Source: Flavobacteriales bacterium
GTDB lineage: Bacteria > Bacteroidota > Bacteroidia > Flavobacteriales_F > PHOS-HE28
Length of the DNA stretch: 64,000 bases
NCBI GenBank assembly: GCA_016721005.1
Contig: JADKJM010000016.1
Coordinates: 248,001 to 312,000 of the forward strand
Direction: 5' to 3'
In this document: positions 53,474-63,749 of the stretch, in pieces
Layout: each line of letters starts with the position of its first letter
How positions within the stretch are numbered: position 1 is the first letter of the stretch
The notes under the pieces: generated by a model
Database searches by the model: none
What the model was told of the DNA's origin: nothing
The model's input: only the letters and a program-made list of their open reading frames with translations
Translations under genes and position numbers: made by a program

Positions 53474-54301
53474 TCCGTGAGATGAAGGACAGCTATCCGC
53501 ACATCAGCTTGGTGCGGCTCTGTCGATCATTTGGTGTTACACGACAAGCCTTCTATCAGCACTTCTGGACGACCCAAGCCTATTGCATGGAACATGAACT
53601 GGTGCTGGTGCGCGTGCAGGAGATCCGCCAGGACCATCGGCGCTTGGGTACGCGTAAGTTGATGGACAAGCTCCAGCCCTTCCTCCTGGAGCACCACATC
53701 AAGATGGGCCGCGACGCGCTCTTCGATCTGCTCGCCGATCACGGTCTGCTGGTACGACGGCTCCGCAAGTACATCCACACCACACGCTCATCGCACTGGT
53801 TACGCAAGTGGCCCAACCTGATCAAGGACAGGAAGCTCACCGGACCTGGGCAGCTCTGGGTAAGCGATATCACCTACTTCAAGACCGGGAAGGAAGGCTA
53901 CACTTACATCAGCTTGATCACCGACGCTTGGTCGCACCGCATCATGGGCCACCACTTGGCCACGGACCTTGAAGCAGCCAGCACATTGGAAGCCTTGCGC
54001 ATGGCCATCGCACAGGCGGTCACCGTTCCCAAGGGCTTGATCCATCACAGCGATCGTGGCGTGCAGTACTGTTCGCAAGCGTACGTGGATGTGCTGCAAC
54101 AATAGCATCGGCAAAAGCATGACCGAGAGGGCGATCCGCCCGGAGAACGCCGTGGAACGCATCAACGGGATCATCAAACAGGAATACCTCGATACATGGT
54201 GCATCGATACGGTTGCACAGGCGCGTGCCGCTCGGGAACGTGCCGTGTTCCCTCTACAACTCCGATCACCGCATAACAGCATCAGCAATCTTTACACCTG
54301 A
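53470..54301 (+). pseudogene. IS3-type orfB (DDE transposase), frameshifted
   Basis: It overlaps orfA as usual in IS3 elements. OrfB reads MIREMKDSYPHISLVRLCRS, with rve-domain Asp residues in LWVSDITYFKTG and HHSDRGVQYCS. It stops at 54105, and the remainder (ENAVERINGIIKQEYLDTWC, carrying the likely catalytic Glu) follows in another frame, with further shifts before 54301. The transposase is therefore inactive as written. Confidence 0.8.
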
Positions 54302-54448
54302 CCGCGCACACTGGTACAAAAGTCGAACGGCTTTGGAAGAACTCTACCAAGCGAACACCTGTCAACGCAGTTCAGGACGTTCTCTCAGCTGTAAACCTAA
54401 CTCCGGACATCAACCCAAAACCTGTAAACCCTTTTCCAGGACGGGTCA

Positions 54449-54837
54449 CTACGCAATGGTAAATGCGCCCCCATCGGTACTCAGGGCCCCGCTAACGCGG
54501 ATCGCGATGCGTATGCGCACACAACCCGGCTATGTCTTCCTGCGTCGGTCCCGGTCAATGCCATGTCATGGTCATCACTCACCACCCCTCAGCCCCGCGA
54601 TGATGGATAACACACCACCACCTGAACCGCCGCACGGTCTTCCTTCCTCAGCGCCTCTGCACCACCAAGGGTAGTAGCGTATAGGCCGGATCGATCGCCA
54701 GCATTCGGGCGTGCCGCTCACCGCCCCACGAAGATATTTCACCCCCGATGCAATAGCCCACGCGCATGATGGGTTGATCGTTCCAAGAGCGGACCGGAAG
54801 AAATAGGTCCGCTACCTTCCCCACCATTTCCCGCACC
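54449..54837. other. Intergenic or degraded DNA between the IS and the alpha-2-macroglobulin gene
   Basis: No supported gene. A 63-codon minus-strand frame (54648-54839) reads VGYCIGGEISSWGGERHARM and could be a decayed fragment, but nothing identifies it. Confidence 0.4.
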
Positions 54838-57800
54838 ATGTTCCCCAGACCCGCATTCCGCGCGCGTTCAGCCCTGCCCTGCTCTGCACCCTCCTCTTGG
54901 CCGCGTGTCGCGGCAACAGCAACGCATCGAACCCGATGTCGCGTTCACGCCCTACATCCCCGCGTTCACTGCGGGGCATATCTCGGCGCGTGCGCCGATA
55001 TCGTGCGCGTGGCGGCCGGGCGCGCTGGAAGGACAGCACGGATGCCGCCATCCAAGGGCTCTTCGACATCGATCCATCGGTGAAGGGCACGGTGCGCCCG
55101 GCAGGATAATCCTCACCCTCGCCTTCCAACCCAACGAACGCTTGGAGCAGGACCGCACCTATACCGTGGAGTTCGATGCAGGAAGATTGATCGAGGTGCC
55201 CAAGGGCTTGCAGACCTTCAAGTTCCAAGTGACCACCTACAAGCAGGGACTGGATGTGAAGGTGACGGACATCCGTTCGCTCAGCACCACCGACCTGAAG
55301 TGGCAACGCTTGGTGGTGAGCGTGTACACGAGCGACGACGCACAGATGGAATATGGAAGGATGCTTCACCACGAAACAGGACGGCCGCGCATTGGCGATG
55401 GCATGGGAGCATGAGCCGAACGGCCGCTACCACCGCTTCACCGCGGACAGTGTGAAGCGTGGCGAAAGACCTCGCGCGTGGACATCACTTATGGAACGGG
55501 AAGAAGATCGGCAGCAACGATGCCGCCACCCTCCCCCTTCGACGTCTCAAGCGATCGGTGATCTCGCGCTGATCCGCGCGACGACCTTCAGCGATGGCGA
55601 GCAGTACGCGACCTTGCAATTCAGCGATCCGTTGGATCCGCGCAGGACGTGAGCGGCCTCGTGGGCATCGCCGGTGCGGACAACGTGCGCATCACGCAGG
55701 ATGGCAACAAGCTGGTGCTCTATCCGGGCACGCGGTTGAGCGGCAACCAGCAAGGCTTCGTGAGCGCGGGCCTGCGCAATGTGAACGGCAAAAAAGCTGG
55801 GCAAGGACATCAGCGTGGATCTGGTGTTCGAGGAGTTGAAGCCCGCCGTGCGCTTCATCGGCAAGGGCACCATTCATGCACCAGAGCGTGTACCCCTGCG
55901 AAGGCGGCGATCCGGTGGAGCAACCGCACGAGAAGAGTTGGGAGGAGGAACAGGCCGCCTACGATGTGCAGCAGGACTACTATTACTACGACGAGTACGA
56001 CAACTACGACTACGACGAGGGCTACGACTACCAGGAGCGCGAGGATCCGTGCAAGACGAGCTACTACATGCGCAACACCAGCGCGGCGCGGAACATCCTC
56101 GCCTCGGACATCGGGCTGATCGCGAAAGTGGGCAACGATGGCAGCATGCTGGTGGCGGTGAGCGACCTGCGCAGCACCAAGCCGATGAGCGGCGTGAAGC
56201 TGGAAGTGCTGGACCTGCAACGCAAGGTGATGACGCAGACCATCACGGATGGCGAAGGTTTGGCTACGATCCCCGCCGGTGCGCACAAGCCCTTCCTGCT
56301 CACCGCGAGCAAGGGTTCGCAGCGCGGCTATTTGAAATTGGATGACGGCTCCTCGCTCTCGGTGAGCAACTACGATGTGGGCGGCGAAGCGATCGAGCGC
56401 GGCTTGAAAGGCTTCCTCTACGGCGAGCGCGGCGTATGGCGTCCGGGTGATTCACTCTACCTCAGCTTCATGTTGCAGGATGCCCGGGGGAAACTCCCGA
56501 AGGACCATCCGGTGGTGTTGGAGATCAGCGACCCGCGCGGTCGCTTGGATCAGAAGCAGGTGCGCACCACGAGTGTGAACGGTGTGTACGCCTTCCGCTG
56601 TTCGACTTCGCCGGATGCCCCGACAGGCTATTGGAACGCGGTGGTGCGCGTGGGCGGCACGGCCTTCCACAAGAGTTTGCGCATTGAAACGATCAAACCG
56701 AACCGCTTGAAGGTGCTGCTGGACTTCCCGGATGGCCCGGTCGGAAGGAAGGGCTGCGCCTGAGCGCCGACGGTGGGAACCGTGTTCAACTCCACTCCCA
56801 CTGGCTGCACGGCGCGCCCGCGCGGAACCTGAAGAGCCGCGTGACGGTGACCATGAGCAATGGCTGGCCCGACTTTTCAGGATTTGAGAAGTACCAGTTC
56901 AACGACCTGCGCACGTGGGTGCCGAACGAGGAGCAAGTAGCCTTCGATGGGACCTTGGATGAAAAGGGTGAAGCGAGCTTCGACCTGGAATTGAACATGG
57001 GACGCAGCGCTCCCGCCGTGGTGAACACCAACATCGTGACGCGCGTGTTCGAGGTAAGCGGCGATGCGAGCATGGACCAAGTGAGCGTCCCGTACTACCC
57101 GTACTCCAGCTACGTGGGCATGAAGCTGCCCGAGCTTCGCAATTCGTGGGGCACCTTCCAAACGGACACCACTTACAAGTTCGCCGTGGTGAGCGTGGAC
57201 GCGCACGGCAAGCCGATCGCCAGCCACGCGCTGAAGGCGCAGGTGTACAAGCTGAACTACAACTGGTGGTGGGATGGCTCCATCACCGGATCGAGCAGCT
57301 ACATCAGTTCGCCGAGCGTGGAGTTGCAACAGGAACAGCAACTCACTACCGATGCGAAAGGCAAGGCCGTGATGAAGTTCCGCATCGATGCGTCCACAGT
57401 GGGGCCGCTACGCGGTGCGGATCACCGACCCGGCGAGCGGTCACGCCAGCGCGGTGCAGATCTACATGGATTGGCCGGGTTGGGAAGGACGCAGTCGCCG
57501 ACAGGACCCGGACCAAGCGGCGGTGTTGAGCTTCAACGCCGACAAGGAGAAGTACAACGTCGGCGATAAGGCCACGCTCATCATCCCCAGCGGTGGAAGC
57601 GGTCGCGCGTTGGTGAGTTTGGAGACCGGCAGTCGCGTGTTGGATGCGGTGTGGGTGGAGTTGAAAGCGAAGGAGACGCGGCACAGCTTCATCATCACAG
57701 CGGACATGGCGCCGAACGTGTACGCGCACGTCACGTTGTTGCAACCGCACGCAAAGACAGTGAACGATCTGCCGATCCGCTTGTACGGCGTGATCCCGAT

Positions 57801-60160
57801 CCCAGTGGAGGACGCGGGCACGCACTTGGAACCGGTCGTGAACCTGCCGAAGGAGATCGCACCGATGTGCCCTTCAGCGTGGAGGTGAACGAGAAGAGCG
57901 GTCGCGGCATGACATACACGCTCGCGATCGTGGATGAAGGATTGCTCGATCTCACGCGCTTCAAGACGCCGGATCCGTGGAACTACTTCTATGCGCGCGA
58001 AGCGCTCGGGGTGCGCACATGGGATCTGTATGATCAGGTGATCGGCGCATTCGGGCAGCAGATCCAGCGCGTGCTCGCACTCGGTGGTAGCGATGACGCC
58101 GGAAAGGGTGATGCCGCGCGTGCGAACCGTTTCAAGCCGGTGGTGCGCTTCGTCGGTCCGTTCAAACTGGAACGCGGAAAGAAGGCCAAGCACGACTTCA
58201 CCATTGGCAACTACGTGGGCAGTGTGCGCGTGATGGTGGTGGCCACCGACGGCGAGAAAGCCTATGGCCACACGGAGAAGGCTGTGCCCGTGCGCAAACC
58301 ATTGATGGTACTCGCCACACTCCCGCGCGTGCTCGCACCCGGTGAGACCGCCGACCTGCCGGTGACGGTCTTCGCGATGGATGCGAAAGTGAAGGAGGTG
58401 GTGGTGAAGATCGAACCGAACGAGTTCCTGATACCCGAAGGCCCGTCGCAGAAGACGATCCGATTCACCGCGATGGGTGATCAAGTGGTGAACTTCCGCG
58501 TGAAGGTGAAGGAAGCGATCGGTGTGGCGAAGATGAAGGTGACCGTGAGCGGCGCCGGTGAAAGCGCGAGCGAGAAGATCGAACTGCAAGTGCGGCAACC
58601 GAACCTGCCCGCGACGGAAGTGACGGAAGCATTGCTCGATGCGAACAAGGATTGGAGCGCGACACCTACACCGCTCGGCGTACAGGGGACAAATGCGGCG
58701 TATGGGAGTGAGCACCATTCCTCCGGTGGACATGGGGGCGCCGCTTGCAATACCTGCTCGACTATCCGCACGGATGTCTGGAGCAGACCACGAGCAAGGC
58801 CTTCCCGCAGCTCTTCATCGCGAAGGTGATGGAACTGCCCGCGCGCGGCGACCAGATGGCGCGCAGCAATGTGGAAGCGGCACTGCGGAAGATGTCGCAG
58901 TTCCAGCGCAACGACGGCGGTTTCAACTACTGGCCGGGCGGCGACTACTATGACAACTGGACGAGCATCTACGCGGGCCACTTCATTGTGGAAGCGGAAC
59001 GCGCCGGTTATGCCGTGCCGGGGAATGTGAAGAACAACTGGTTGTCCTTCCAGCGGAAGCAAGCGCGCGAATGGAACGGCGTGGTGCCGGAAGGATGGAG
59101 CCGACAAGGCACGCAACTCACGCAGGCGTATCGCTTGTATGTGCTTGCCCTCGCAAAAGCGCAAGAGCTCCCCGCGATGAACCGCTTGCGTGAACAACCC
59201 ACGCTCGGCCTGCAAGCCAAGTGGATGCTGGCCGCAGCGTACGCGTACGTGGGTCGCAAGGATGTGGCGCAAGCGATCGTGAAAGGCGTGGACACCACCA
59301 TCCCCGCCTACACGGAACAGTACTGGACCTACGGCAGCGATCTGCGCGACGAGGCCTTGGTGGCAGAAGCGTTGCTCGCGATGGGTGAAACGGAACGCGC
59401 CGCACCGGTGGTGCAACGCATCTCGCGCCGCTTGAGCAGCGAAGGTTGGTACAGCACGCAGAGCACGGCATTCGGCTTATTGGCCGTGGCGCGCTTGGCG
59501 GAGAAGAGCCAATTGGGCAAGGGCATGAGCTTCACGCTCACCGCTGCCGGAAAGCGCACGGAGAAGTTCAGCGAGAAGGCGATCTGCCGCGTGGATCTAC
59601 CGGTGCCCGATGGTCGCGCGAGCGTGTCGGTATCGAACACCGGCAAGAACCTGCTCTATGTGCGCATGGTGCGATCAGGCACTCCGCTGGCCGGGAACGA
59701 AAAGCCTTCCAGCAGTGGATTGAACATGAGCGTGAGCTACACGCGCATGGACGGCATGGCGCTCGATCCTTCACGCATCGAACAAGGCACGGACTTCATG
59801 GCGATCGTGACGGTGACGCATCCGGGTGTTGCAAGCGGCTACCAACAACTCGCGTTGTCGCAACTCTTCCCGAGCGGATGGGAGATCCGCAACACGCGCA
59901 TGGAAGGAACGCTGGGCGGCGCGGCGCAAGGTCCGTACACCTATCAGGACATCCGCGATGACCGTGTGCTCACCTACTTCGATCTGTGGAAAGGCCAGAG
60001 CCACACGTACCGCGTTCTGCTCAACGCCAGCTACACGGGGCGCTACTATCTGCCCGGTGCGTTCTGCGAAGCGATGTATGATCACACGGTGAACGCGCGC
60101 AGCATGGGCCGATGGGTGGAAGTGGTGGCTGCGGGGGATCCGGCGACGGCATCGCAGTGA
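54838..60160 (+). pseudogene. Alpha-2-macroglobulin family lipoprotein gene with multiple frameshifts
   Basis: Read across frames, this is a bacterial alpha-2-macroglobulin of about 1770 residues: lipobox LLLAAC near 54899, MG domains, the YGERGVWRPGDSLYLSFML MG2-type motif near 56430, the bait-region/YTLAIVDEGLLDLTRF block near 57920, and the thioester site YPHGCLEQTTS (Cys-x-Glu-Gln codons at 58775-58786), followed by an intact 471-codon C-terminal part with FNYWPGGDYYDNWTS. These periplasmic lipoproteins trap proteases and are often paired with PBP1C. About a dozen single-base shifts break it, mostly in short homopolymers, e.g. A-run 55790-55795, GGAAGG near 56743, G-run 58734-58738. Confidence 0.85.
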
Positions 60161-60254
60161 GTATGGAGTGGTGATGGAAGTACCGAGGAAGCGAATGGGG
60201 CATCGAACGCTGTGCGGGCGCGTTGGATCCGACGCTTTTGTTCATCGCCCAGGA

Positions 60255-60367
60255 GATTCCGGGTCAAGCCCGGAATGACAGACGCGCTTTGATGGGTGGT
60301 TCCGCCCGCCGTTCGGCGGGCGGAACCACCCATCTTGCATTTGTCACCCCGGCTTGACCCGGGGTCT
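60255..60367. repeat. REP pair flanking a perfect 20-bp-arm hairpin
   Basis: A forward REP (TTCCGGGTCAAGCCCGGAAT at 60257) and an inverted REP (ACCCCGGCTTGACCCGGGG, about 60345-60364) face each other. Between them, 60292-60311 and 60314-60333 are perfect reverse complements (ATGGGTGGTTCCGCCCGCCG and its complement) with a TT loop. This is a nested palindrome like bacterial interspersed mosaic elements. It lies downstream of the alpha-2-macroglobulin gene. Confidence 0.85.
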
Positions 60368-60405
60368 CGAAAAGGCATCCTGCATTCGCAGGCACCATCA
60401 AACAC

Positions 60406-60431
60406 GAACGGCGACCAATTGGTCGCCGTTC
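60406..60431 (-). terminator. Hairpin downstream of the J-domain/KTSC gene
   Basis: GAACGGCGACC AATT GGTCGCCGTTC is a perfect 11-bp stem, about 20 bp beyond the stop of the minus-strand gene; read in that direction it is followed by GTGTTTG. Confidence 0.7.
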
Positions 60432-60451
60432 AGCTTTCATGCTGTGTGCGA

Positions 60452-60892
60452 TCAGACCGCCACCGCGCTCGTCAGTTTGCGCTGTGGGCATGCGCCCACC
60501 AAATGGCGGCGCACGAAACGCGCGGTGCCATCGGTGTTCACGAACTTCTTGTAGGTGTTCGGTTGCACGCCATAGAAGGCGTACTCGCTCCCATCACCGA
60601 AGTTGACGCGGAGCACCAGGTTCTTGTACTGCCAGTTGGTCACGCCGCTGCTAAGGGTCTGCTCGAACTCCTCCGCCTTGGACTCGTTGGTTTCGGGGTG
60701 GATCCCCTCCAACAACTTGTAGGCTGAGATGATGCGCTTGCTGGTGGCCTCGGCCTCCTCCCGCTCGGCATCCACTTGGAAACGGTCCGGGTGGTGCTGC
60801 TTCATCAGGCCCTTGTACAAGCCGCTGAGTTCTTTCAAGGTCAGGCCGGGACCGGCGCCCAGCAACTTCCGGCTATCTGTGATCTCTTTCAT
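60452..60892 (-). CDS. J-domain-like / KTSC domain fusion protein
   Basis: 146 residues from the ATG at 60892. The N-terminal half resembles a DnaJ J-domain, with the HPD tripeptide at residues 34-36 (LYKGLMKQHHPDRFQ) and helix EEAEATSKRIISAYKLLEGI. The C-terminal half is a KTSC domain (LVLRVNFGDGSEYAFYGVQP then YKKFVNTDGTARFVRRHLVG). KTSC domains occur alone or with chaperone- and RNA-related proteins; the fusion's role is unknown. Cytosolic, no signal peptide. Confidence 0.8.
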   Translation of the reverse strand: MKEITDSRKLLGAGPGLTLKELSGLYKGLMKQHHPDRFQVDAEREEAEATSKRIISAYKLLEGIHPETNESKAEEFEQTLSSGVTNWQYKNLVLRVNFGDGSEYAFYGVQPNTYKKFVNTDGTARFVRRHLVGACPQRKLTSAVAV

Positions 60893-60964
60893 GGTCGTTG
60901 AAAACGGCCGCGAAGATGGTGGATCCGGGCTTAGCAGCGCAAGCGATGGGATTTCCGACGGCTG

Positions 60965-61159
60965 CGACCCCTTCAGGGTCGGATCACGCATTCTGCTGGG
61001 ATCTACATGCTATGACCCCTCCGGGGTCAACGAACGTGCAGGTCGGACCCCGAAAGGATCACGATCAGAAGCCCTCTAGTTGAACTATGGTTCGACCCCG
61101 GAGGGGTCACAGCATATAGCTCATACCGAGGTAAGGGTCCACCGACCCCGCAGGGGTCG
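60965..61159. repeat. Cluster of five GACCCC...GGGGTC palindromes
   Basis: Copies at 60965 (CGACCCCTTCAGGGTCGG), 61013 (TGACCCCTCCGGGGTCAA), 61044 (CGGACCCCGAAAGGATCACG), 61093 (CGACCCCGGAGGGGTCAC) and 61143 (CGACCCCGCAGGGGTCG), with short variable spacers. They fill most of the 320-bp gap between two minus-strand genes; nothing else is visible there. Confidence 0.85.
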
Positions 61160-61212
61160 CAGCAACGGCGGGCGGATCAAATGCGCCATGCAGCATCTGC
61201 AATGGGCACGGT

Positions 61213-61800
61213 TCAAACCCTCCTGAACAGCAGTTCGAAGAAACCACGGTCCACATGGATCTCCTGTAGGACACCGTCGCGATAGACGTAGCGGTTGCGG
61301 TCCTTGTTGGGCAGGGTGAGGCTGTACTCCCCCACCCCCAAGCATACCAGCGGACAATCCGCCAAGGCGCTCTCCACGAAGATGCTCGACTCCCCAGCTG
61401 GTTCCTCGTAATACATGCGCGCGGTCGTCCAATCGTTCGCGGGTAGCTCATCGGCATGGACCGAAGTCGGGTGCTTGAAGTACAACCCGCGACCGCCGAT
61501 GGAACGCAGAAGACTGCTATCCCGCACCGCGTTGTTCATGCGCACGGAACTGCAACAGCCCGTGACGCGGCCATCGGTGTAATGCGTGATCACCGCCGTG
61601 CGCACATGCCGCTTCCAGATCAGGTCGAAGGTGGACGCCGAGATCATGGAATAGGATACCGTGTTTCCGGCGATGACACGATCCACGCGGATGCGTCCCA
61701 GGACCTGACCACCTCTGAGGATCTCGAAATGACCTACCTGCGCATGTGCAGTGGACGCCGCGAGGAATGAGAACAGGAACGCGTGCAAGCGGCGCTTCAT
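61213..61800 (-). CDS. DUF6134-like secreted protein
   Basis: 195 residues from the ATG at 61800, which starts a signal peptide (MKRRLHAFLFSFLAASTAHA). The mature part is beta-rich (VGHFEILRGGQVLGRIRVDR, SYSMISASTFDLIWKRHVRT) and ends with YSLTLPNKDRNRYVYRDGVL then QEIHVDRGFFELLFRRV, a layout I associate with the DUF6134 family of Bacteroidota. No enzymatic residue is recognised. Periplasmic or outer-membrane associated by inference. Confidence 0.65.
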   Translation of the reverse strand: MKRRLHAFLFSFLAASTAHAQVGHFEILRGGQVLGRIRVDRVIAGNTVSYSMISASTFDLIWKRHVRTAVITHYTDGRVTGCCSSVRMNNAVRDSSLLRSIGGRGLYFKHPTSVHADELPANDWTTARMYYEEPAGESSIFVESALADCPLVCLGVGEYSLTLPNKDRNRYVYRDGVLQEIHVDRGFFELLFRRV

Positions 61801-61957
61801 TCGACCATGGATCGTGCAGGTGGGGAAGATAGGTGGATGCGATCGAGCAATTCCGGACCTTCCGTTCCCGGAAATACACGAGCCGACCCGTCCATACCAT
61901 CGATCCAAGCACGTGGGCCAGCGTGATCCAGGAATGCTGCGTTGAACATGATCCCGA

Positions 61958-63613
61958 TCAGTCCACGACCACGATCCGCGCTGCGGCGATCGGGGTTGCT
62001 CCGCCGACCACCATGATCATGTACGTGCCCGGCCTCCAGGCGCGCGCATCAAGATCGAGGACCGTCGTTCCCCCGATCCGTTCCGTGTGGACCACACGAC
62101 CCGTGACATCGCTGATCACCACCGATCCGGAACCCGACACCTGCTGAGGCAACCGGATGGTCACACTTTCACGGGTGGGATTGGGAAACACTTCCGGCGA
62201 AGGCAATGTCAATTCGGGGATCCCGATGGGTCCGCACGGGTTCACGCTTCCTTCCTGCGATGTCGCGGTTCCGACCGGAGCCAACCACCAATGCAATTGT
62301 TCCAAGGTGGGGTTCGGGTTGCTCGCTCCCCAGTGGTAGCTCATCTTCCCGTAGTAGTCCGGTGCGGTCAGGCTGGTTCCGCTCCCACACGCATTCGTTG
62401 TGCAACACGACAAGCCGCCGGTGAGTGTCCCCACCAGCTTCTTCGCCGAATTGAAGATGGGTGAACCGGATGACCCGGGCTCTGTCACACCGTGGCCATT
62501 GGCGGTCGCTGTCCACACCACACGCCAATGCGTTCCGTTCGGGCCGCCCCATGTCGCGCTGCTGGCGGTTCCGCTGAAGGTGCTGATCTTCTTCACGTCG
62601 CTGTCCGGGTGATGGAGGCTCACCCCGCCTACCGGTGCTGCCGTTCCCGCATCCCATCCTGCCCAATACGGCGTGTAGCTGCCCGGGATCGCGGAGGTGA
62701 GTTCAATGAGCGAATAATCCGAACCCGTCGCACCCCCTTGATCCTGTGATCCCGCACGACGTGCGCATCCGGTAAGCCCGCTTCCTGTTGCGGAGCCTGT
62801 GCCACAGACCGTGCGCTGGAACTGGAACCGGAACTGGTAGCTCGGGTAGTTCGTGGTCACGCTTTCCTCCGTGCAATGGAAAGCCGTGAGGATGTACCCC
62901 TTGCAATCGGAAGCGGTGTTGTTCACCAAGGTGCCGGTGCAGAACCCCGCACCAGTTGGAATGACCACGCGGATCCGCACGACCGCATTGCGTTCGTTCA
63001 CCCAGTTCGCTCCTTCGCTGCAATTCACATCCACCTCACAGGTACCCGACTTCACTTGCGCGACCATGCGATAGGCGTGTGCGACCTTTTCCAAGTGCAA
63101 ACTCCCTTCTCCACGCACGGCGGCCGGTTCATGGTATTCCACGGTGCACGCATCACCATACACCATATCCGTGGTGAATGAACCATCGGCTTGCACATGC
63201 GCGGCAGTGGATCCACCGATCACTTGTTCTCGTGCATCATCATACACATGCACTTGCGATCCAGGAGGCAGGTACACATCCGAGAAGAACAACTCCATGG
63301 CATGTGCACCGGGTGACACGACGCGCAAACGCCAGATGCGATCGCCGCCGGGCAGTTCGGTCCACACGCCTGAATGGTCCAGATCCGCTGGAGCAACAAC
63401 GAAGCGTGCATAGAGCGGAAGTTTGTTCGCCGCATCCCGCACAGCATCGTCCATGGCCGCCGCCGTTGCGTCGAACGGACTTGCTTCCAACGTGGGCACC
63501 GCGTGCGGATCCAGCCCGTAGCGCATGCTCATCGGTATCGCTCCGGTGAATTCCTGGGCAGGCAAGTGAGTGGCGAGTACGAAGAAGAGGGAAAGGGAAA
63601 GGAAGCGCATCAT
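61958..63613 (-). CDS. Trypsin-like serine endopeptidase with T9SS sorting domain
   Basis: 551 residues from the ATG at 63613. Signal peptide MMRFLSLSLFFVLATHLPA. The protease domain holds the triad in order: His in ILTAFHCTEE, Asp in GSDYSLIELT, Ser in EPGSSGSPIFNS. Paired cysteines (CKGYILTAFHC, CEVDVNC) resemble the lysyl endopeptidase (Achromobacter protease I-like) group. The C-terminal 75 residues (EVFPNPTRESVTIRLPQQ ... VVISDVTGRVVHTERI ... PGTYMIMVVGG) are a T9SS type A sorting domain, so the enzyme is probably exported. A TATTTTCG box lies at 63632-63639. Confidence 0.88.
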   Translation of the reverse strand: MMRFLSLSLFFVLATHLPAQEFTGAIPMSMRYGLDPHAVPTLEASPFDATAAAMDDAVRDAANKLPLYARFVVAPADLDHSGVWTELPGGDRIWRLRVVSPGAHAMELFFSDVYLPPGSQVHVYDDAREQVIGGSTAAHVQADGSFTTDMVYGDACTVEYHEPAAVRGEGSLHLEKVAHAYRMVAQVKSGTCEVDVNCSEGANWVNERNAVVRIRVVIPTGAGFCTGTLVNNTASDCKGYILTAFHCTEESVTTNYPSYQFRFQFQRTVCGTGSATGSGLTGCARRAGSQDQGGATGSDYSLIELTSAIPGSYTPYWAGWDAGTAAPVGGVSLHHPDSDVKKISTFSGTASSATWGGPNGTHWRVVWTATANGHGVTEPGSSGSPIFNSAKKLVGTLTGGLSCCTTNACGSGTSLTAPDYYGKMSYHWGASNPNPTLEQLHWWLAPVGTATSQEGSVNPCGPIGIPELTLPSPEVFPNPTRESVTIRLPQQVSGSGSVVISDVTGRVVHTERIGGTTVLDLDARAWRPGTYMIMVVGGATPIAAARIVVVD

Positions 63614-63749
63614 GTGCTGGGGACGGGTGCACGAAAATAGACGGTTCGCCGGTGCATCGCACCCGTGGAGCTTGTCCGTGGCCCATTCAGGCATTCTTCA
63701 CCCCTCGCGCACAACAGACGATCTTCGCCGTTCGTTATCCGGATCACAC

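Larger units (their letters stand above)
53041..54448 (+). mobile_element. IS3-family insertion sequence, degenerate, about 1.41 kb
   Basis: The ends are imperfect inverted repeats: left TGACTCGTCCTGATCCGGGT (53041 on), right, read inward, TGACCCGTCCTGGAAAAGGG (from 54448), both continuing into TTTAC. The interior carries IS3-type orfA and orfB, each with frameshifts. No matching target duplication is visible (TCC on the left, CTA on the right), so the element is old or has been rearranged. It truncates the beta-barrel gene on its left. Confidence 0.85.

Noticed and set aside
54648..54839. 63-codon minus-strand frame just before the alpha-2-macroglobulin gene
   Set aside because: No start context, homology or neighbour support; kept only as a note in the gap entry.
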